DNA of 25,079 nt from CAZEFK01 sp964511405 (GCA_964511405.1 CAZEFK010000109.1:1-25079), one strand, 5' to 3'. Shown: positions 1-7,361, numbered from the stretch's first letter. The notes: generated by a model not told the origin, from the letters alone. Translations and numbers: made by a program.

Positions 1-717
1 GTTGGCGACGGCGATGGTGACCTCGGCGATGTTGCGGACCTGGGCCGTCAGGTTGCTGGCCATCGAGTTGACGCTCTCGGTCAGGTCCTTCCACACCCCG
101 GTCACTTCGTTGACCTGGGCCTGGCCGCCGAGCTTGCCGTCGGTGCCGACCTCGCGCGCCACGCGCGTCACCTCCGAGGTGAACACGCTCAACTGCTTGA
201 TCATGGTGTTGACGATGGTCGCCGAGCGCAGGAACTCGCCCTTGAGCGGCCGGCCGTCGACGTCCAGCTGCACGGTCTGCAGCAGGTCGCCCTGGGCCAC
301 CGCCGCGATCGCGCGGGTCACCTCGCGGGTCGGCCACAACAGGTCGTCGATCAGGGTGTTGACCGAGTTCTCCATCTCGCCCCAGGCGCCGTAGGACAGC
401 CCGAAGCGGACCCGCTGGCGGGTGCGGCCGTCGCGCCCGACCACCTGGCCGACGCTCTCCAGCTGGCTGGCGATGCGCTGGTTGGCCTGCACGATGTCGT
501 TGAAGGCATCGGCGATCTTGCCCATCAGGCCGGTCTCGTTGGCGGCCAGCCGGACCGAGAAATCGCCGACCCGCATGGCCTGCATGGCATCCAGCAGACG
601 CTCGAGCTGGGCGTTGGACACCTCGCCGAGACCGCCATTGGCGTAAGGGGGGGCCAAGACGGCCGCGGCTGCGCCGTTCGAGTCGATCGAAGAGGTGGCT
701 TCGCCGTTCGGCTCCAT
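1..717 (-). CDS. HAMP-repeat signalling protein, probably hybrid histidine kinase (partial, 3' end outside window)
   Basis: The reading frame is open from an ATG at 717 to the window edge, giving 239 N-terminal residues. There is no signal peptide or membrane segment. After a low-complexity N-terminus (about 35 residues) come successive HAMP-like units with a period near 90 residues, recognisable by VGDFSVRLA, EVTRAIAAVAQGDL, EVTRVAREVGTDGKLGGQA and GVWKDLTESVNSMASNLTAQ. This pattern is typical of cytoplasmic poly-HAMP (group III, Nik1-like) hybrid histidine kinases, where the stack of HAMP units relays a signal to a C-terminal kinase and receiver. Those domains would lie to the left of the window and are not seen, so a chemoreceptor-like protein is not excluded. 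A good Shine-Dalgarno AGGAG lies at 725-729, 7 nt before the ATG. Confidence 0.85.
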   Translation of the reverse strand, partial: MEPNGEATSSIDSNGAAAAVLAPPYANGGLGEVSNAQLERLLDAMQAMRVGDFSVRLAANETGLMGKIADAFNDIVQANQRIASQLESVGQVVGRDGRTRQRVRFGLSYGAWGEMENSVNTLIDDLLWPTREVTRAIAAVAQGDLLQTVQLDVDGRPLKGEFLRSATIVNTMIKQLSVFTSEVTRVAREVGTDGKLGGQAQVNEVTGVWKDLTESVNSMASNLTAQVRNIAEVTIAVAN

Positions 718-1034
718 CGTCACGCTCCTAAGAGGAATTTCTGAACGTCGCAGTCGTCGCAAGTATAATCACGTAGAGCGTTTGTTATACTTGGTCGAAT
801 TCCCTTCCGGATATGCGTATATCGTTTACGTGGCTTCGGGTCCAGCCTGTTACAATGACGAACCTCAACCGGAAAGACAAGGATTCAATCGAATTTAGTT
901 AATTGACGAGCGGGTGCGGCGGCAAGAGCTGCGGCCGAGCACTTGTGTTTCCAGCCGGTCCGACTGTCGCTATCGTCAATGCCGCGATATGCGTGCACCC
1001 GCCGGGCGCGCGGCAATCTGCCCTGCGTTAGCTC
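718..1034. other. Intergenic region between the HAMP kinase and the amidohydrolase
   Basis: This 317-bp gap holds the Shine-Dalgarno and the inverted repeat of the HAMP kinase, in an AT-rich core at about 735-900. From 905 to 1034 it returns to GC-rich sequence. Short open frames here show no recognisable protein. I saw no clear terminator for the amidohydrolase that ends at 1035. Confidence 0.5.
760..793. promoter_or_regulatory. 9-bp inverted repeat in the AT-rich upstream region of the HAMP kinase
   Basis: The arms CAAGTATAA (760-768) and TTATACTTG (785-793) are perfect inverted copies separated by 16 bp. They sit 43-76 bp upstream of the start codon in a stretch (about 735-900) much richer in A+T than the rest of the window. 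Each arm contains a -10-like TATAAC or TATACT on the minus strand, so the element could be an operator overlapping a promoter. No convincing -35 box was found. Confidence 0.4.
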
Positions 1035-2258
1035 CTAGTCCGCAGCGGCGGCGAACCCGGGTGCGGCGGCGCGGCGGGCGACTTGGCCGGTCTTGACCAC
1101 CAGCCGGTGGCGGGCCGGGTCGGCGGCGGCAGCGATGTCGCGGGTCGGATCGCCGTCGACCAGCAGCAGGTCGGCCCAGGCGCCCGGGGCGATGCGGCCG
1201 CGGTCGGCCAAGCCCATCAGGTCGGCGCCGCCCGACGTGGCGAAGCGCAGGGCATCGGTTGCGGCGATGCCGACCTCGACCATGAAGCGCAGCTCGGCGG
1301 CGTTCTCGCCATGGCGGTTGAACGGCGTCCCGGCATCGGTGCCCATGGCGATCCGGCCGCCGGCCCGGTAGAAGGCGCGGATCGAGTCACGATGGCGCTC
1401 GACCACGCGCTCGGCCTTTTCCACCACATAGGGCGGGATCGGCGCGCCACGCTTGGCGCCTTCGACGATGTTGGCGACCGCGGCCAGGGTCGGCACCAGC
1501 ACGGTGCCGCGCGCCAGCATCTCGGCAATGCATTCGTCGTCCAGGAAGATGCCGTGCTCGATGGAGTCGATGCCGCCGCGGGTGGCGTTGAGGATGCCTT
1601 CGGCGCCCTGGGCATGGCTGGCGCTCTTGCGGTGGAAGCGCTTGCCCTCGGCGATCCCGGCGGCCATCTCGGCGGCCGAGTAGTGGGCGTCCTCGGGATT
1701 GACGCCCGGCGTCATGACGCCGCCCGTGGCCATGATCTTGATCAGGTCGGCGCCGGCATGGACCTGCTCGCGCACGGCCCGCACCACGTCGTCGACGCCG
1801 TCGGCGATGCGCCCGACCGAATTGCCGTGGCCGCCGGTCATGCAGATCATGCGGCCGGCGGCCTGGATCGTCGGACCCAGGAAACGGCCCTGGTTGCAGG
1901 CGTCGCGGGCGCCGAACTCCAGATAGTCCTTGCCGCCGCAGTCGCGCACCGCGGTGACGCCGCCCTTGAGCGTGGCGAGCGCGTTGTCCAGCGCCTTGAT
2001 GGCGATGCGGCCCGGGGTCAGGCGGTCGAGCGCCCCCTTGGGATCGGCCTCGCCGCCATAGACCAGGTGGACATGGCAGTCGATCAGCCCCGGCAACAGC
2101 ATGCCGCCGGCGGTGTCCTCGCGCGGGCCGGCATAGCCGTCGAACGCGCCGAGCGGCGCGACCGCGCCGATGCGCCCGTCCTCGACCAGCACGCCATGCC
2201 GGGGCAGCACGCTGCCCGCGCCGTCGAACACGCTGCCGCCCGCATACAGAACCGTCAT
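1035..2258 (-). CDS. Amidohydrolase family protein (prolidase/imidazolonepropionase-like metal-dependent hydrolase)
   Basis: The protein has 407 residues from the ATG at 2258; an upstream GTG at 2294 would add 12 residues that do not fit the family start MTVLYAGGSVFDG. It is a cytoplasmic TIM-barrel amidohydrolase with the full metal set: the HxH pair in LIDCHVHL (H62, H64), the lysine expected to be carboxylated in LIKIMATGG (K174), histidines in SASHAQG (H215) and SIEHGIF (H235), and the catalytic aspartate in MGTDAGTP (D308). The closest family by motif is the binuclear Xaa-Pro/Xaa-Arg dipeptidase group of amidohydrolases, which cleave dipeptides or N-acyl amino acids; the substrate cannot be read from sequence. 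It lies 69 bp downstream of the alpha/beta hydrolase on the same strand and may be co-transcribed with it. Confidence 0.85.
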   Translation of the reverse strand: MTVLYAGGSVFDGAGSVLPRHGVLVEDGRIGAVAPLGAFDGYAGPREDTAGGMLLPGLIDCHVHLVYGGEADPKGALDRLTPGRIAIKALDNALATLKGGVTAVRDCGGKDYLEFGARDACNQGRFLGPTIQAAGRMICMTGGHGNSVGRIADGVDDVVRAVREQVHAGADLIKIMATGGVMTPGVNPEDAHYSAAEMAAGIAEGKRFHRKSASHAQGAEGILNATRGGIDSIEHGIFLDDECIAEMLARGTVLVPTLAAVANIVEGAKRGAPIPPYVVEKAERVVERHRDSIRAFYRAGGRIAMGTDAGTPFNRHGENAAELRFMVEVGIAATDALRFATSGGADLMGLADRGRIAPGAWADLLLVDGDPTRDIAAAADPARHRLVVKTGQVARRAAAPGFAAAAD

Positions 2259-2327
2259 GCCCGGAGCCCCCGCTGGCCGCGCCGATACCAGCACAGGAGC
2301 AGAAGCAACCGGCTCCGGCCTGTCAAG

Positions 2328-3182
2328 TCACCGAACCGGCGGCGCCCGGCCGGCCGGCACGTGCCGCCGGATGAAGCGCAGCGCGACCTCGACCCCGCCA
2401 TGCGCCTCCAGGTCGGTGTGCCCGGCATCGGCCGGGAACCAACCCTCTCGCGGCCCCGATGCGGCAGCCAGCAGGCGGCGTCCCTGGGCGACCGGGATGA
2501 TCGTGTCACGCTCGCCATGCAACACCAGGAGCGGCGCCGTTACCTGGCCGATCCGGTCGCGGGACGCGAAGCGGTCGAGCAGGAGCAGGCCGCTGGGGAC
2601 CCACGGATAATCGCGGCGGGCCAGGTCGACCAGGCTGGTGTAGGGCGCTTCCAGGACCACCGCGGCGACGGGCCGCTCGCTGGCCATGCGCACTGCTACT
2701 CCGGTGCCGAGCGACTCGCCCCACAGCACCTGCCGATCGGCGGGGATGCCCTGAGCCGCCGCGAAGTCCAGGGCGGCGCGGGCGTCGTCGTACAGGCCGG
2801 CCTCGGTGGGGCGGCCCGGGTTGCCGCCATAGCCGCGATAGTCGGCCATCAGCACGCCCAGTCCGGCGGCGGCGAACCGGCGGAAGCGCCGCGACCGGTC
2901 CCCGACATTGCCGCCGTTGCCGTGAAAATAGACCAGCAGGGGACCATCGGCCTCGGGCGGCAGGTACCAGGCCCGCAGTGCCAGGCCGTCGGCGGTCGTC
3001 AGCGTCACCGTTTGCAGGTCGGGCAGACCGGCGGCGGCGGCGTCCGGCGGCGTCGTGTCGGGCTGATAGATGATCGTGCGTTGCGCCAGGAACAGGCCGG
3101 CGACCGCCGCCGCGTAGGCGCCGGCCAGGACGATCAGCAGCCAGGCCGCGAGCGCGCGGAACTTCGGGATGGAGATGCGCAT
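2328..3182 (-). CDS. Membrane-anchored alpha/beta hydrolase (BEM46/ABHD13-17-like)
   Basis: The protein has 284 residues. Residues about 10-33 (ALAAWLLIVLAGAYAAAVAGL) form one hydrophobic segment that looks like a signal anchor, followed by LAQRTIIYQPD, typical of the bacterial BEM46-like hydrolases. The oxyanion motif HGNGGN, the nucleophile elbow GESLG (S157), the acid in LHGERDTIIP (D226) and the histidine in AGHTDL (H255) form a complete Ser-Asp-His triad. These enzymes are serine esterases or thioesterases; the substrate is unknown. The active domain would face the periplasm if the helix is an N-in anchor. No strong ribosome site was seen before the ATG at 3182. Confidence 0.85.
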   Translation of the reverse strand: MRISIPKFRALAAWLLIVLAGAYAAAVAGLFLAQRTIIYQPDTTPPDAAAAGLPDLQTVTLTTADGLALRAWYLPPEADGPLLVYFHGNGGNVGDRSRRFRRFAAAGLGVLMADYRGYGGNPGRPTEAGLYDDARAALDFAAAQGIPADRQVLWGESLGTGVAVRMASERPVAAVVLEAPYTSLVDLARRDYPWVPSGLLLLDRFASRDRIGQVTAPLLVLHGERDTIIPVAQGRRLLAAASGPREGWFPADAGHTDLEAHGGVEVALRFIRRHVPAGRAPPVR

Positions 3183-3253
3183 GATGCGGCGGCCAAGTTG
3201 GGAACCACCGTCTTACGCTGGCCCGCCGATCTTGGATTGGACGTGTGACCGGC

Positions 3254-3271
3254 ATGCCCGGCTGCGGGCAT
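3254..3271 (-). terminator. Stem-loop at the 3' end of the LOV hybrid kinase
   Basis: ATGCCCG (3254-3260) and CGGGCAT (3265-3271) form a 7-bp stem with a 4-nt loop, overlapping the kinase stop codon. There is no T-run after it on the minus strand, so it is at best a weak or Rho-assisted terminator. Confidence 0.25.
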
Positions 3272-5193
3272 CACCGGCCGTCGAGCCGGCGCCGGATGGC
3301 CTCGGCCAGCTCACTCTTGGAGTAGGGCTTGTCCAGCACCGGCACCGGCGGCGCCTCGCCGTCGGCCAGTGCGGCGTAGGAATAGCCCGAGGTCAGCAGC
3401 ACCTTGATCGCGGGGTTGCGGTCCAGGGCCGCCCGCGCCAAGGCATAGCCGTTGATGTCGCCCGGCATCACCACGTCGGTGAACAGCAGATCGACGGCCG
3501 TGCCATGGTCCAGCAGCGCCAGCGCGTGGTCGCCGTCGGGCGCTTCGACCACCTGGTAGCCCAGCCGACGCAGATGGAGGGCGGCGTGGCGGCGGACCAG
3601 TTCCTCGTCCTCGACCACCATCACCTTCTCGGAGCCGCGTGGCGGGTGCGCGACGGGCCCGGGCCGCTCGGCCGGCACGACCGCACGCGGCAGATAGAGG
3701 TCGACGGTGGTGCCGGCTCCCGGACGGCTCGCGATCTGGACATGCCCGTCGGACTGCTTGACGAAGCCGTAGACCATGCTCAGGCCCAGGCCGCTGCCCT
3801 GCCCCGGCGGCTTGGTGGTGAAGAACGGCTCGAACGCCCGCTCCAGGACCGCGGCGGGCATCCCGGCGCCGCTGTCGGCGACCTGGATCCGGGTATAGGT
3901 GCCGGCGGGGACGCTGTCGGGCGTGCCGGCCAGGCCCGCGGCAAGGACGGCGTCGACCCCGGTGATGGTCAGTCGGCCGCCGTCCGGCATGGCGTCGCGG
4001 GCATTGATCGCCAGGTTCAGGAGCGCCGACTCGAGCTGCCCGGGATCGGCGAATGGCCGTCCCGCCTTGGCATCGGTCCCGGTCACGACATCCACGCTCT
4101 CGCCCAGGGTGCGCGCCAGCAGCCGCTCCAGGCCGGCCAGCAAGGCCCCGAGGTCGATGGCTTCAGGCGCCAGGAACTGGCGCCGTCCGAACGCCAGGAG
4201 ATGCCGGGTGAGGGCCGCGCCGCGCTGGGCCGCGACGCCGGCGGCCTCGACCAGCGCGCGCAGCTCGGGCCGGTCCGCCAGCTCCGTCGCCAGCGCGTCG
4301 GCATTGCCCATCATCACCGTCAACAGGTTGTTGAATTCGTGGGCGATGCCGCCGGTGAGCTGACCCAGCGCCTCCATCTTGTGGGCGTGGCGCAGCCGCG
4401 CCTCGGCGCGCCGCCGCTCGGTGATGTCGGTCTGGATGCCGACATAGTGGCCGATCACGCCGTCCAGCCCGCGCACCGGGCTGAGCCGCAGCTCCAGCCA
4501 GATCGGCTGGCCGTCCTTGCGGTAGTTCAGGATCTCGACGGTGATCGCCTGGCCGCGGCCGACGGCCGCGCGGATCGCCGCCACGGTCGCGGGGTCGGTG
4601 TCCGGGCCTTGCAGCAGCCGGCAGTTGCGGCCCAGCACCTCGAACGGCGCGTAGCCCGTGAGTTGCTCGAAGGCGGGATTGGTGAAGACGATCGGATGGT
4701 CGGGCCCGTTGCGATCCGTGATGACCAGGCCGGCGGTCATGGACTCCACCGCCGTGGCGAACAGGGCATGGCGCTCGCCCAGGCGGCGCATGGCCTCGGC
4801 CTGGGCCTGCCGGTCGGTCAGGTCGGTGTAGGTCACCAGCCGGTCGCCGGCCGGAGTGCTGGTCTCGGTCACGCGCATCCAGCTGTCGCCGATGCGCTGC
4901 TCGAAGGTCGCCGCACTCGCCTGATGGCGATCCAGCCGCTCGCGTCGCCAGGCCTCGGGATCGGCCGGCTTGACCGAGCCATGCGTCAGCGCGGCGTCGA
5001 TCACGGCGGCGAAGGGCAGCCCACGCTCCGCGACCAGGCCCAGCGATCGGCAGACCTCGCGGTAGCACCGGTTGCCCAGGATCAGCCGGTCGTCGCGGTC
5101 GAACAGCGCAACGCCGTCGGACAACGCGTCGATTACCGCTGCCAGCAAGTCGGGCGCGCTGTCGTCGATGCTCGTCGCGGGCCGATGCGTCAA
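3271..5193 (-). CDS. LOV-domain hybrid histidine kinase (PAS-LOV-HisKA-HATPase-REC)
   Basis: The protein has 640 residues and no membrane segment. Domains in order are a PAS domain (about 12-130), a LOV-type PAS (about 150-262), HisKA with the phosphoacceptor in GGIAHEFNN (H285), HATPase with NLAINARDAM, DSGAGMP, FTTK and GSGLGLSM (about 380-495), and a C-terminal receiver with phosphoacceptor in LLFTDVVMPG (D573). The LOV domain has the signature GRNCRLLQGPDTD with the photoactive cysteine C191, NYRKDG (flavin-contacting Asn) and the Gln in GIQTDIT. The second flavin-contacting Asn, normally in FWN, is Leu here (IWL). The expected role is a blue-light sensor that autophosphorylates and passes phosphate to its own receiver. 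The start is TTG at 5193, chosen because GGAGGT lies 5 nt upstream and no ATG is in frame near it. Confidence 0.9.
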   Translation of the reverse strand: MTHRPATSIDDSAPDLLAAVIDALSDGVALFDRDDRLILGNRCYREVCRSLGLVAERGLPFAAVIDAALTHGSVKPADPEAWRRERLDRHQASAATFEQRIGDSWMRVTETSTPAGDRLVTYTDLTDRQAQAEAMRRLGERHALFATAVESMTAGLVITDRNGPDHPIVFTNPAFEQLTGYAPFEVLGRNCRLLQGPDTDPATVAAIRAAVGRGQAITVEILNYRKDGQPIWLELRLSPVRGLDGVIGHYVGIQTDITERRRAEARLRHAHKMEALGQLTGGIAHEFNNLLTVMMGNADALATELADRPELRALVEAAGVAAQRGAALTRHLLAFGRRQFLAPEAIDLGALLAGLERLLARTLGESVDVVTGTDAKAGRPFADPGQLESALLNLAINARDAMPDGGRLTITGVDAVLAAGLAGTPDSVPAGTYTRIQVADSGAGMPAAVLERAFEPFFTTKPPGQGSGLGLSMVYGFVKQSDGHVQIASRPGAGTTVDLYLPRAVVPAERPGPVAHPPRGSEKVMVVEDEELVRRHAALHLRRLGYQVVEAPDGDHALALLDHGTAVDLLFTDVVMPGDINGYALARAALDRNPAIKVLLTSGYSYAALADGEAPPVPVLDKPYSKSELAEAIRRRLDGR

Positions 5194-5198
5194 GCCGG

Positions 5199-5204
5199 AC
5201 CTCC
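5199..5204 (-). promoter_or_regulatory. Shine-Dalgarno GGAGGT that fixes a TTG start
   Basis: On the minus strand GGAGGT is followed by 5 nt and then TTG (5191-5193), which opens the frame of the LOV kinase. This strong site is the main reason for choosing the non-ATG start. Confidence 0.65.
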
Positions 5205-5219
5205 GACACGATCGTGTCG
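5204..5219. promoter_or_regulatory. Perfect 16-bp palindrome adjoining the LOV kinase ribosome site
   Basis: CGACACGATCGTGTCG is identical on both strands. Its edge touches the Shine-Dalgarno at 5199-5204. It could be an operator for a dimeric regulator (such as an autoregulatory circuit) or, as RNA, a structure next to the ribosome site. The binding protein is unknown. Confidence 0.5.
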
Positions 5220-5297
5220 TGCCGAGAGTAAGCCCAAGACCCTTAATGATCCGTGGCCTGGGCTCGGCGGACCATCGAGGCCCTTCTTGCGGCCAAA

Positions 5298-5324
5298 GCG
5301 GCGCCGGGGAGCGCCCGGCGCCGC
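5298..5324 (-). terminator. Intrinsic-type terminator after the LTXXQ gene
   Basis: GCGGCGCCGGG (5298-5308) and CCCGGCGCCGC (5314-5324) form a perfect 11-bp stem with a 5-nt loop. It lies 13 bp past the stop codon of the LTXXQ gene. On the minus strand the stem is followed by TTTGG, a short T-run. Confidence 0.6.
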
Positions 5325-5336
5325 GACTGCTCGGGC

Positions 5337-5855
5337 TCAGCCGCGTTCGTGCCGCCAGGGCATATGGCCGTGCTCCGGGCCGTGATGGAAGCCATGGCCC
5401 TCCATCAGCCGGTCGGCGGTCTGCTGCTGGTCCGGCGTCAGTTGGGCGTAGAGTTCGGCGACCGCCGGCTGCATGGCCTGCAGCGCCTGGACCCCGGCCG
5501 CCATCAGCGGCACGTCGCGGCTCATGCGGTCGGGCAGGCTGGTCGGCGGCGCGCCGGCCGGCAGATTGGCGCAGGCGGTCTTGAACGGCGCGATGCTGGC
5601 CCGAGCCGCCGCGGCGAACTTGTCGAAGGCGGCCCGCTGGGCGTCGGTGATGCGCAGCCGGATCTCGGCGATGGACAGGCCGGCGGTCAGGCGGGCGTCG
5701 GTGTTGCTGCAGGCCATCTCCAGGAATGGCGGCCGCGGCGCGGGCGGCGCGGCGGGTGCCGAGGGCGCCGACTGGGCCGAGACCGCGACCGGGACCGCGA
5801 TCGCCAGCAGCGCGGCCGCGGCCAGGGAGAGGTAGGACAGATGACGGGTGTTCAT
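5337..5855 (-). CDS. LTXXQ-motif periplasmic protein (Spy/CpxP-like)
   Basis: The protein has 172 residues. The N-terminus (MNTRHLSYL followed by an Ala/Leu-rich core ending near AVSAQ) is a clear Sec signal peptide with probable cleavage after VSA, then a Pro/Ala-rich linker. The mature part carries two LTXXQ-type motifs, ITDAQRAAFDKF and LTPDQQQTADRL, characteristic of the Spy/CpxP family of periplasmic chaperone or stress-modulator proteins. The C-terminus is His-rich (HGFHHGPEHGH), which suggests metal binding but does not prove it. It is a single gene, flanked by a terminator downstream and an OmpR-type tandem repeat 117-132 bp upstream. Confidence 0.8.
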   Translation of the reverse strand: MNTRHLSYLSLAAAALLAIAVPVAVSAQSAPSAPAAPPAPRPPFLEMACSNTDARLTAGLSIAEIRLRITDAQRAAFDKFAAAARASIAPFKTACANLPAGAPPTSLPDRMSRDVPLMAAGVQALQAMQPAVAELYAQLTPDQQQTADRLMEGHGFHHGPEHGHMPWRHERG

Positions 5856-5971
5856 GGCACAGGTCTCACCGGGTTGGTGCAGGTTGCGCCCGAGACATGA
5901 GCGACCGCCGCCCGGCGCGGAAGGGGGGCACGCCCGCCATTTGGTAACGCGTTGTTTCGATGCCCGGCGTG

Positions 5972-5987
5972 GTTACAGTGCGTTACA
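5972..5987 (-). promoter_or_regulatory. Tandem TGTAAC half-sites (CpxR/OmpR-type box) upstream of the LTXXQ gene
   Basis: On the minus strand TGTAAC occurs twice with a 10-bp period (plus-strand GTTACA at 5972-5977 and 5982-5987), giving GTAAC-N5-GTAAC. The spacing equals that of the CpxR box (GTAAA-N5-GTAAA), and Spy/CpxP genes are classic CpxR/BaeR targets. A further GTAAC in the opposite orientation lies at 5944-5948. Function is inferred. Confidence 0.45.
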
Positions 5988-6393
5988 ATTTCGCCGCCGC
6001 GCGGCGGCCGAGGCGCGCGATAACACCCCCGATCCAGGCGACCGGCGTCCTGTCGTTCGTGCTGGAGCACCCCGAGCGCATGGCCCGGGCCGGCGCGCAT
6101 GCGCTGCCCGCGCGGGTCGGCACCGATCCAGCAGCGCCGCCGCTGCCTGAGGCCGGCCCGCCAACGACATGCAGGAGCGCCTGACCCGCTTCGTCGAGGA
6201 CCGCACCGCCGGCGCTCGATCTTTGGGAGGGAGCCGCATCCGGCGGCCGCTACGGGGCCGGTTGGATCCGTGCGGCCGCGAATGGCGGGGCGGGCCGAGC
6301 CCGTTGACGCCGCGGCTCTATGATATCAATGGGTATGCGGGTGGCGGTGTAACAGGGCGAAAGTCCGGGCAAGCAGCACGTATGCGGACCACT
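5988..6393. other. Gene-poor stretch without a supported gene
   Basis: About 400 bp with several short overlapping frames but no recognisable complete protein. Two plus-strand snippets look protein-like: LEHPERMARAGAH near 6063-6100 and MQERLTRFVEDRTAGARSL from 6169. They lie in different frames and each stops or loses character quickly. They may be decayed gene remnants. Confidence 0.35.
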
Positions 6394-6505
6394 CTTCGTC
6401 ATCCCCGCGTAGGCGGGGATCCAGCCGTTGTGGCAAGTGGCCCGCCAATATACTGGATATTGCCGTCGAGCCAGCTGGATTCCCGCTTTCACGGGAATGA
6501 CGAAG
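6394..6505. repeat. REP-like double-hairpin dispersed repeat (112 bp)
   Basis: Two 31-bp arms (6394-6424 and 6475-6505) are imperfect inverted copies, both bounded by CTTCGTCAT/ATGACGAAG. Each arm contains its own hairpin (CCCCGC-GTAG-GCGGGG on the left, TCCCG/CGGGA on the right) and ends in ATCCAG or CTGGAT toward the centre. This is the well-known class of extragenic palindromes that reads SRESGNP and DPRLRGDD when translated by mistake. It sits between the decarboxylase operon and the LTXXQ gene. Confidence 0.8.
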
Positions 6506-6562
6506 CGAAGAATGGGCCGAGAGCGCTGCGCGGACTTTTGCCTGCCAGTCCCGAACGGTGAC

Positions 6563-6588
6563 GAGGGGCGGACTGTCGTCCGCCCCTC
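6563..6588 (-). terminator. Hairpin after the acetoacetate decarboxylase operon
   Basis: GAGGGGCGGAC (6563-6573) and GTCCGCCCCTC (6578-6588) form a perfect 11-bp stem with a 4-nt loop, starting 9 bp past the stop codon of the second decarboxylase gene. No T-run follows on the minus strand, but position and stability suggest a transcript end. Confidence 0.5.
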
Positions 6589-6596
6589 CCATGGCC

Positions 6597-7340
6597 TTAC
6601 TTCGCCAGGTAGTCGTGCAGGATCCGGCCGTAGGGCAGGACCAGGTCGGTCATCATGTGGCTGCCGGTGGCGTCGCTCAGGACCGGCAGGTCGGCCAGCG
6701 GCGCGTTGACCGAGGGGTGCAGGTCGAGCCGGGCCCGGCCGGTCCAGGCGCCCTTGACCGTGACGTCCTGGAACTCGTAGGCGACCAACTGCGCGATCGC
6801 CGGCGTGCCGTCGACGTCGGGGATGATCTTGAGGTTGACCTGGGTGCGGGTCAGCCGCTCGGCGATGGCCCCGGCGTCGTCCTTGTGGGAGTCGTGCTTG
6901 TAGACCATCGACCCGGTGGCGACCATCTGGCCGGAATAGGTGAGGGTCCCGACCAGGGTGTCCTTCTCGACCTCGAGCTTGGGCTTGCCGAACTTCATCG
7001 GGTAGCCCCAAATCTCGCGGCCGCCCGCGGCCGGCGGGCAGTTGTCCGTGTACATCTGGGCGATGAAGGTCAAGGGCTTGCCCGCATAGCGGCAGGGAAT
7101 GGTCTGCGCCGTCGCGGCATAGGCGCCGAAGCCCGAGCCGTCGGGCATGTCGATCCACTGCACCGACACGACGTCGCCCTCCGGCTCCAGCGGCTCGGGC
7201 AGGGCGGCGCGGATCAGGCCGGGATCGGTGCGGTAGCTGACCACCAGGTACTGGCGGTTGTAGAAATAGTAGGGGCCGCGGGGGTAGGTCGGGCTCGATG
7301 CCGGCATCGACGCCAGGCCCAGGATCTCGTCACGGTTCAT
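6597..7340 (-). CDS. Acetoacetate decarboxylase-like protein with degenerate active site
   Basis: The protein has 247 residues and covers the whole acetoacetate decarboxylase family, co-linear with the clostridial enzyme. It keeps Arg29 (PRGPYYFYNRQ) and the fold motifs GGREIWGYP, LTYSGQMVATGSMVYKH and VNLKIIPDVDG. However, the Schiff-base Lys115 is Met (GYPMKF), Glu61 is Gln (VQWIDM) and Glu76 is Ala (GAYAATA). In the family, Lys115 forms the imine with acetoacetate, so this paralogue is unlikely to decarboxylate it; it may act on another substrate or have a binding or regulatory role. It is the last gene of a three-gene operon, 21 bp after its intact paralogue. The Shine-Dalgarno GGAGG lies 8 nt before the ATG. 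Confidence 0.85.
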   Translation of the reverse strand: MNRDEILGLASMPASSPTYPRGPYYFYNRQYLVVSYRTDPGLIRAALPEPLEPEGDVVSVQWIDMPDGSGFGAYAATAQTIPCRYAGKPLTFIAQMYTDNCPPAAGGREIWGYPMKFGKPKLEVEKDTLVGTLTYSGQMVATGSMVYKHDSHKDDAGAIAERLTRTQVNLKIIPDVDGTPAIAQLVAYEFQDVTVKGAWTGRARLDLHPSVNAPLADLPVLSDATGSHMMTDLVLPYGRILHDYLAK

Positions 7341-7361
7341 CGGATATGCCTCCGCCGCCGG

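Noticed and set aside
1083..3248. A 721-codon plus-strand open frame across the amidohydrolase and hydrolase genes
   Set aside because: It is antisense to two genes with complete catalytic motifs and its translation is a Gln/Arg/Ala/Gly-rich string typical of GC-rich shadow frames.
6260..6345. TTGACG near 6304 followed by TATGAT/TATCAA as a plus-strand promoter
   Set aside because: Spacings of 9 and 14 bp are too short for a -35/-10 pair and no plus-strand gene follows.
6326..6592. Small minus-strand frame with SLRHSRESGNPA and LDPRLRGDD
   Set aside because: This is the familiar false translation of the double-hairpin repeat, not a gene.
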